Part shown: positions 58,330 through 64,000 of the stretch, in pieces | Layout of the letters: each line of letters starts with the position of its first letter | How positions within the stretch are numbered: the first letter of the stretch is position 1 | From: Pipra filicauda | Taxonomy: Eukaryota > Chordata > Aves > Passeriformes > Pipridae | Reading direction: 5' to 3' | Length of the DNA: 64,000 bases | NCBI RefSeq assembly: GCF_003945595.2 | Contig: NW_024104365.1 | Coordinates: 8,403,049 to 8,467,048, forward strand | The notes under the pieces: generated by a model | Seen by the model: only the letters and a program-made list of their open reading frames with translations | Database searches by the model: none | Told to the model about the DNA's origin: nothing | Position numbers and translations under genes: made by a program

Positions 58330-58500
58330 CCTACAGGTTGCCCAGAGATGTTGTGGAGTCTCCCTCACCAGAGACATTCAAGAACCATCTGGACACCATC
58401 CCATGCCATGTGCTCTGGGGTGAACCAGCTGGAGCAGGGAGGTTGGACCAGATGACCCACTGCAGTCCCTTCCAACCTCACCATTCTGTGTTTCTATGAT
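58330..58500 (+). mobile_element. CR1 3' end of a second subfamily, plus orientation
   Basis: GATGTTGTGGAGTCTCCCTC, CTGGACACCATCCCATGCCA, GACCAGATGACCCACTGCAG, ending ATTCTGTGTTTCTATGATCT. It lies head to head with the preceding minus-strand piece. Confidence 0.82.
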
Positions 58501-59232
58501 CTTTATCCCTAAGAAGGTCCAGCAGACCAAAAGTGACCTTTCCTTGGTCACTCACAGGGAGATGTGACCTGGTCCTCAGCTTGGATGCTCAGCCTTGAGT
58601 CAACAGGTTGAAGTCAAATGAAAATGAAACTTCAGCTTCCAGCATAGTCATGGGATTGTGCTGGAATGGAGCACAGCCTGGTGACACAAGGGTGGCACGG
58701 TTGCTTACACAGCCAGAAAAAATCCTTGCTGCCTGACAAAAGATAGATCAAGTTTCTGTAATCATTTTCACCAGACACAAAAAGTCCAGAGTGGGACCCA
58801 ATCTGGCTCTGTGTGCAGGGGTCCCAGCTCAGGAGAGCAGGGCTTGTGCTCACAGGGTTCACATCCTCCTCTGGTCAAGATACTTGTATGTCAATATTTA
58901 GAGTAAACTGCTTTGTACAACAGACCTCAATGGGACTAATCACAATTTCCTAAGAACTGGAAATAAAGTTATATATAAAAGAGCACTTGTTGCTGAGATT
59001 TACAGCTTTTTGGAATATTTTAAGCCTTTCTACCTCACATTTCCCCATTTGATAAGGCCTCAAAGATTTCCTTGGTTATTCAAGACAGAATATTTTAACT
59101 AGAAGCATTCAGAGAGTGTCTAAATTATGAAATAACTTGGTTATTAAGTAATTATGACAATTTACATGGGAGACATCAAGTTCTGCTCTCTGTTAAACTA
59201 TCCCTTTGATTAAACCTCATCACCAGCCAGCT
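58501..59232. other. Intergenic, no gene seen
   Basis: Nothing recognised. Confidence 0.4.
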
Positions 59233-59235
59233 CTT

Positions 59236-59325
59236 CATAGAATCATAGAATGGTTTGGATTGGAAAGCAACCTTGAAGATCATTTAGTTCCAACCCCCTG
59301 CCAGAGGCAGGGACACCTTCTTCCC
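59236..59325 (-). mobile_element. CR1 tail fragment, minus orientation
   Basis: TCATAGAATCATAGAATGGT, TTCCAACCCCCTGCCAGAGG. Confidence 0.9.
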
Positions 59326-59869
59326 TAAATTGTGACTCAAGTAGCTCCTGCTTTATAAAAAAAGGCTTTAAAAAGTCAGAAGAGTTCAACCCATTGAAAA
59401 GTAAGAATAATTGTAAATTGAGCATTTTTTGTGAAATGTAAAAAACTGTTCCCAGTGGCTGGAAGTGAAAATAATACTTCTAATGAGAAGCATACCAGAA
59501 TGATACTTCTTACCAAATATCATTCTTTCAAGAGTGTGCCAGTACTCCCAGGAACAGCATCTAGAAAATGATACTATATTGGGTTTTTTTCAGCTGTGGA
59601 AGGTCTGCAAAAGGAAACACCTGAGTTTCTTTCCATTCTGAGAAGTCAAAGAGACAAAAAAAATCACATTATAGAGACAGAGTGGCGGTACAAATCCTTC
59701 CCAGCAATAAGCAGCTGAGAGAATGGACTTGCACACACAGGGCTCATCAGGTACACATTCCAGCTGCAATGTTTTCCCCACGTTACAGCTGTGTGTGTTT
59801 GATCCACAGTCAGGAGACGTCTCACCAGCCCTTGAGTGCTCCCCTCGCTTCTCTGTGTTCGGGAGAGCT
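59326..59869. other. Intergenic, no gene seen
   Basis: Nothing recognised. Confidence 0.4.
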
Positions 59870-59935
59870 GGGGACGTCGGACTTAATGAACTCGGAGGTC
59901 TTTTTCGGCCCCGATGGTTCTGTGATTCCGCGGCG
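59870..59935 (+). mobile_element. CpG-rich CR1 tail fragment
   Basis: GGACTTAATGAACTCGGAGG, TTCGGCCCCGATGGTTCTGT, GATTCC. It follows the CR1 end pattern but keeps several CpG sites. Confidence 0.6.
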
Positions 59936-60296
59936 TTGAAAACAGCGAGGTGGCGACATCGTGAGGTCAAACACCGAGGGAACCTGCGCTCACTCCACCC
60001 ATCGGTGACACATCAGCACCGCAGGGCCGTGGGATAAGGGCTCTCAGATCTGCGTTCATCACCTCAGTGGGAATGGGAGTCATGGGAGAACATACACGTA
60101 AGAGTTTTTCGGCACTGGAAGCATCCCGAGGCCTTGCCTGCCTTGGTTCATCAGCAAAGGGATCTTATCCCACCTAACAGCAGGGTGCAGAGCAGATGGA
60201 CCTGGAGTTTTCTCAGAGTGCACAGGGGTAAGATGGAGGGCAGAAAACACAATTGGCATCAAGAGAATGTGTTGCCATGATGTGCCAGGCTCACAA

Positions 60297-60362
60297 GAGC
60301 CAGTGTTGCTATGGATAACGTGCCCTGTTTTGGATCAGGAGACTGCAGGCTGGGCTTTTGTC
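60297..60362 (+). pseudogene. tRNA-Arg relic
   Basis: GAGCCAGTGTTGCTATGGAT, AACGTGCCCTGTTTTGGATC and AGGAGACTGCAGG follow the tRNA-Arg(ACG) gene downstream. The anticodon arm is damaged and the T arm is lost, so it is not a working gene. Confidence 0.7.
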
Positions 60363-60657
60363 CAAGTCTTTGTCTGAAGTCAGACGCCCTTACCTTCCAT
60401 ATGGGGTTTGGAACCAGAAGAAGTGATACCAAGACAAGAAGCCACATCTGAGATATTCACTAATCCTGTCACCTTTGCAAACATAGGATAAGGGAAGGCT
60501 GGAGTTATCCAGATGCTTCAAACATTGGTCCAGCAAGGAAAGACCACTCTGCCATGGCTCATCTACTGCCCTTCACCAGGGCTGTGGGGAATAGAGCAGG
60601 AGGACAAAAACAACTGTTCCTGAGGTGCCCATCTCACATTCCACAGGTGGGACAAGC

Positions 60658-60729
60658 TGACCCCGGTGTGATTTGAACACACAGCCTTCTGATCTGGAGT
60701 CAGATGCGCTGCCATTGCGCCACGAGGTC
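60658..60729 (-). tRNA. tRNA-Trp (CCA)
   Basis: A 72-base cloverleaf on the minus strand. The acceptor stem GACCTCG pairs with CGGGGTC (one G-U pair), the anticodon arm reads CTGACTCCAGATCAG, and the T arm contains GTTCAAATC. The internal A and B boxes are intact. The 3' end is discriminator A; CCA is not encoded, as in eukaryotes. Close to the vertebrate tRNA-Trp sequence, with changes mostly in stems. Confidence 0.93.
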
Positions 60730-61426
60730 AGGGATGGGACACTGTACCCCCAAATGTCATCCCAGACTTTGGGCTGTTCTTTGAGGGAAGGGAAATTTGA
60801 GTTGACAGGAGTGAGACCATCTTTGCCTATTGCCTTGCTGAATGAAGAGGGCTCTAAATGAGATACTTCAGAGGAAGAAGGCCAAAAATTACCACTGCCC
60901 AGAGCAGCCCTGCAGAAACAGGCACCTGGGCATGCTGTCTCCAGAGGGACAGGAGGGATGGCATGCCAGCATCTCCCTGGGGAAACAGGCCCCATTCACC
61001 TGGAAGATGGATCCATCTCCTGTGGCAGGAGGGACCCTCATGCCTTTCACACAGCCTGACTGGGGTCACCTTCCCAGGTGATGGATGGAATCTGCCCCTA
61101 CATCTCCTGGATCCATGCAGTTCACTCTGCCCCTCTGCCCCATCCCTCCCTGGGCTCTCACCCTTCAGCCAGGTCACTGATGTTGTGGTGGGTGTCTGCC
61201 ATGGTTTGCCTCATGAAGAAGCTGAAGGAAGTGAAGGCTTCCTCTGAAAAGTGAAGAATCTTGTAACTGCAGGCTCAGTCACCAAAGAGCCCAAATAAAG
61301 ACTATGAAAGGAATGTTCCTGAAATATGTGATGATGACTGGAAACAGGGAACATGAATTTACCAAGGGCAGAACACTCTCAGACAATATAACAGATTTCT
61401 TTAAAGAAATTTCTTCCTCGGTCATA
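60730..61426. other. Spacer between tRNA genes, no protein gene seen
   Basis: Its right end (from about 61290) shows weak inverted similarity to 62990-63065, a degenerate extension of the large inverted repeat. Confidence 0.45.
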
Positions 61427-61705
61427 ATTTTTCTTGGCTTTAGTTTGACCTCTGATGGGGTATCACAGACATGTCACTGCAGCAGGACACAGACACAGAG
61501 CAGCTGAGCTGAACCCAAAGACAAAGTGAAGTGGCACGACCAGGGGACAAAGGTGCTGGGGTCAGTAGTTGGCAGCCCAGCTGATGTCCTTCCCTGCCTG
61601 ATGCTGCACTGGGTGTTGGTTGGTGTCTGTGGTGGGCACAGAGGAGGTTCTACAGAAGGAAGGACGTGGGCAGGCTGATGGGGACATGGGAATGACGAGG
61701 GGAAT

Positions 61706-61778
61706 GGGCCAGTGGCGCAATGGACAACGCGCCTGACTACGGATCAGGAGATTGCAGGTTCGACTCCTGCCTGGCTCG
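61706..61778 (+). tRNA. tRNA-Arg (ACG)
   Basis: A 73-base cloverleaf. The acceptor stem GGGCCAG pairs with CTGGCTC (one G-U pair), the anticodon arm reads CTGACTACGGATCAG, and the T arm contains the B box GGTTCGACTCC. A TTTT terminator lies at 61783-61786. Position 34 is A, expected to be edited to inosine. Confidence 0.95.
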
Positions 61779-61975
61779 ACTCTTTTAGCCCAGGGAACTT
61801 CCTCCTGCTCCCTCCATCAGGACCTTCCTTCTCCTGCCCATCATCCCTCCTCCCAGGCCTTCTGCAGGGCAAAGTGCTGGGCTGCCCTCTTGCCCTGCAG
61901 GAAGGAAAGAGTCCCTCCAGACCTCATGGCCTCCAAAAGGGGCACAATGGGGTCAGCAGGTGGGACCAGAGGCTG

Positions 61976-62052
61976 GGGGCAGTGGCACAATGCACTATGA
62001 GCATGCCTGACTATTGATCAGGACACTGCTGGTTCAACTCCTGCCTGGCTTG
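61976..62052 (+). pseudogene. Degenerate tRNA-Arg-like copy in the inverted-repeat spacer
   Basis: GGGCAGTGGCACAATGCACT, the arm CTGACTATTGATCAG, GGTTCAACTCCTGCCTGGCT. The D arm has extra bases, the anticodon would be ATT and the acceptor stem is weakened. Most likely a pseudogene of the neighbouring tRNA-Arg. Confidence 0.8.
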
Positions 62053-62573
62053 CCCTGAAACTGCCTGGCTGTTGTGGAGGTGACAAAGGACAGCTGCCTT
62101 CTTGAGTTCCTTACTCTTCCAGGCTTTTTGTTCATCTCTCTGGTATCAGCATCCCAGGAACATCATTTTGTGACATCAAAGCTGTAAGCAGTGCACTCCT
62201 TCCAGAGCAGAACTTTTCAAGGCACTGACAAACAGCAGCAAGACCAATGTGAACCTCAAAGGGGGCTGAGGACCAGAGTACATGAGGTGCCAGGACAGTC
62301 TGGATGCGCTGGGTCTGCCCAGCCTGCAGGGCAGCAGTTCAGGAGACATCTGTGTTCTGCTGAGGGACTTGCTGTGGTGCCCCTGGCTGTGGTGTGGGTC
62401 CCAGCTCTGCCCCTTTTGGAGGCCATGAGGTCTGGAGGGACTCTTTCCTTCCTGCAGGGTAAGAGGACAGCCCAGCACTTTGCCCTGCAGAAGGCCTGGG
62501 AGGAGGGATGATGGGCAGGAGAAGGAAGGTCCTGATGGAGGGAGCAGGAGGAAGTTCCCTGGGCTAAAAGAGT

Positions 62574-62646
62574 CGAGCCAGGCAGGAGTCGAACCTGCAA
62601 TCTCCTGATCCGTAGTCAGGCGCGTTGTCCATTGCGCCACTGGCCC
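62574..62646 (-). tRNA. tRNA-Arg (ACG), inverted copy
   Basis: The 73 bases are the reverse complement of 61706-61778 without a difference, and the downstream TTTT is kept. Both copies keep all promoter and folding elements, so both are probably transcribed, converging on each other. Confidence 0.95.
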
Positions 62647-62935
62647 ATTCCCCTCGTCATTCCCATGTCCCCATCAGCCTGCCCGTGTCCTTCCTTCTGT
62701 AGAACCTCCTCTGTGCCCACCACAGACACCAACCAACACCCAGTGCAGCATCAGGCAGGGAAGGACATCAGCTGGGCTGCCAACTACTTTGTGACCCCAG
62801 CACCTTTGTCCCCTGGTCGTGCCACTTCACTTTGTCTTTGGGTTCAGCTCAGCTGCTCTGTGTCTGTGTCCTGCTGCAGTGACATGTCTGTGATACCCCA
62901 TCAGAGGTCAAACCAAAGCCAAGTTAAATTATATT

Positions 62936-63573
62936 CCTTGGTATTCTCTTGACCATCATGGAAATCACCTCCTCACTGAAACCTATCACTCTAATCAAGA
63001 GTGTCCTGCCCTTGGTAAATCCGTGGTCACTCTTTCCAGTCATTTTCACATCCTTTCATTTGGGCTTGGATTTCAGTAGTATTGCTTCTGTAGTCTTCAT
63101 GTTGGCCCTGAGCTGAGGTTGCCCAAACTAGAGCTCTCCATTTGGTCTTTCTTAATCTTCTTGAAAAAAAAAAAACTTCTCATGTTGTTCATCAGAAACT
63201 TGTCCCATTTTCCATAATCCTACACTGATTAAATACTCTTGACTCACCTCAAGGAATCCCCTGGACTGACTACCATTCCATGTTACCCTGCCAGGCAAGT
63301 ATTGCTGTCCAGATCCTCCAGAAGTGACTGAGCTTGCAGTAAAAAAGCTCCCAGCATTTTCTTGAGGAAGACTTCACCTCCTTCGTGAGACAAATTGTGG
63401 CAGACACCTACCACAACTCTTCACTCTGTCACAGCTCCTGGCTCAAAGGCAAGCTCTGGGCATCGTGTTCCTCACACAGCCCATGCCAGAGGTGTCCCAC
63501 TAGAGCTGCCCAGTGCCCCTCCCACAGAGAAGGCCCCCAGAAAAACAGAGGGGTGTTGGTGGCGCCCCAGGTG
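62936..63573. other. Spacer, no protein gene seen
   Basis: Contains the weak outer part of the inverted repeat (about 62990-63065) and a run of 12 A near 63165. Nothing else recognised. Confidence 0.4.
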
Positions 63574-63645
63574 TGACCCCGGTGTGATTTGAACACACAA
63601 CCTTCTGATCTGGAGTCAGACGCGCTGCCCTTGCGCCACGAGGTC
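63574..63645 (-). tRNA. tRNA-Trp (CCA), second copy
   Basis: A 72-base cloverleaf with the same acceptor stem and anticodon arm as the copy at 60658, differing at a few positions, including AAGGG instead of AATGG in the D loop. A run of five T follows about 30 bases downstream. Probably functional, though the A box is slightly off consensus. Confidence 0.92.
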
Positions 63646-64000
63646 GGGGTTGAGGGATCCAAGGACCCCAGGCTGGGTGGTGGGAATGTCCTTTCCATGG
63701 GGACCACCCCAGGAGGGTCAGACACCCCAGGAGCAGGGCTGTAGCTATGGAGGGGAAGGGGCAACCTGAGGGGATGTTGGTCAAGATCTGGCTGCAGAGA
63801 TCAGTCCAGGCTGCAGGATGAGCATGCAGGGTGGGACGAGGGGATCTATAGGATCAGTTGCAGGCAGGAACCAGGCTCAGGGATGCTGCAAAGGAGGATG
63901 GTGGCCCGGGGGGGACCACGGGTGGGCTTTGAGTATGTACCCAGAAATAGTCATGGACAGTGTTTAGAGCAAAACATCCATGGGCTTGGTCCAGCTCCTG
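63646..64000. other. Right edge, no gene seen
   Basis: GC-rich sequence without a recognisable gene. Confidence 0.4.

Larger units (their letters stand above)
61427..62935. repeat. Large inverted repeat carrying two tRNA-Arg genes
   Basis: The left arm, about 61427-61944, is the near-exact reverse complement of the right arm, about 62408-62935. The paired positions in the core sum to 124352, for example both tRNA ends and the inner limits 61944 and 62408. A few small indels occur toward the outer end. The spacer is about 463 bp. The open frames that start with MAQWTTRLTTDQ on both strands are read through the tRNA genes. Confidence 0.95.

Noticed and set aside
61712..62640. Two proteins beginning MAQWTTRLTTDQ, one on each strand
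   Set aside because: They are translations of the tRNA-Arg genes and the inverted-repeat arms, identical because the arms are.
1..64000. A CRISPR array, operon or other prokaryotic system
   Set aside because: Introns, poly(A) signals, CR1 LINEs, ERV LTRs and avian defensins show nuclear bird DNA; no spaced direct-repeat array of CRISPR type exists.

Overview
The window is vertebrate nuclear DNA from a bird, most likely a passerine. The evidence is three avian beta-defensin genes (AvBD8, AvBD9, AvBD10), dozens of CR1 LINE tails ending in the avian ATTCTATG-type 3' motif, ERVL-type LTRs of a familiar avian kind, canonical GT-AG introns and AATAAA poly(A) signals. It is not bacterial. Most long open frames are shadows of real exons or of CR1, LTR or minisatellite sequence.

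Region 1 (1-26.1 kb) holds two head-to-tail copies of an interferon-induced very large GTPase gene (GVIN1/VLIG family). Copy 1 (1-5100) is cut by the left edge of the window. Copy 2 (14752-24558) looks complete: a tiny first coding exon beside a CpG-rich promoter with a perfect interferon-stimulated response element, a 2.7-kb intron, and one 7.1-kb exon coding for nearly all of a protein of about 2373 residues. The copies belong to a segmental duplication (1-6661 and 19402-26136) that also includes 1.5 kb of 3' flank. They differ by five indels, all multiples of three, whose sum exactly explains the change in offset between them, so both frames look maintained by selection. Between them lie an ERV-type LTR, CR1 fragments, a G-rich minisatellite and, on the minus strand, two exons of an ethanolaminephosphotransferase (SELENOI/EPT1-like) gene with intact splice sites but no visible remainder.

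Region 2 (26-31 kb) is intergenic: CR1 fragments and AT-rich sequence.

Region 3 (31-48 kb) is part of the avian beta-defensin cluster. AvBD8 is on the plus strand; AvBD9 and AvBD10 are on the minus strand. Each has a signal-peptide exon, a six-cysteine exon and a very short last exon of 9 or 16 coding bases, so single-frame ORF calling misses all three. TATA-like boxes are visible upstream of each. Introns and spacers hold CR1 elements, a (GAAATA)n hexamer array and an ERVL LTR.

Region 4 (48-60 kb) has no gene I can recognise. It is CR1-rich.

Region 5 (60-64 kb) is a tRNA cluster: two tRNA-Trp(CCA) genes on the minus strand and two tRNA-Arg(ACG) genes in opposite orientation, sitting in the arms of a large inverted repeat (arms about 0.5 kb, spacer about 0.46 kb). 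A degenerate tRNA lies in the spacer and a second tRNA-Arg relic lies to the left.

The shared theme of the protein-coding genes is innate immunity: a cytosolic interferon-induced GTPase pair next to secreted antimicrobial peptides. Whether that adjacency is functional, ancestral or an assembly effect cannot be settled from the sequence alone.
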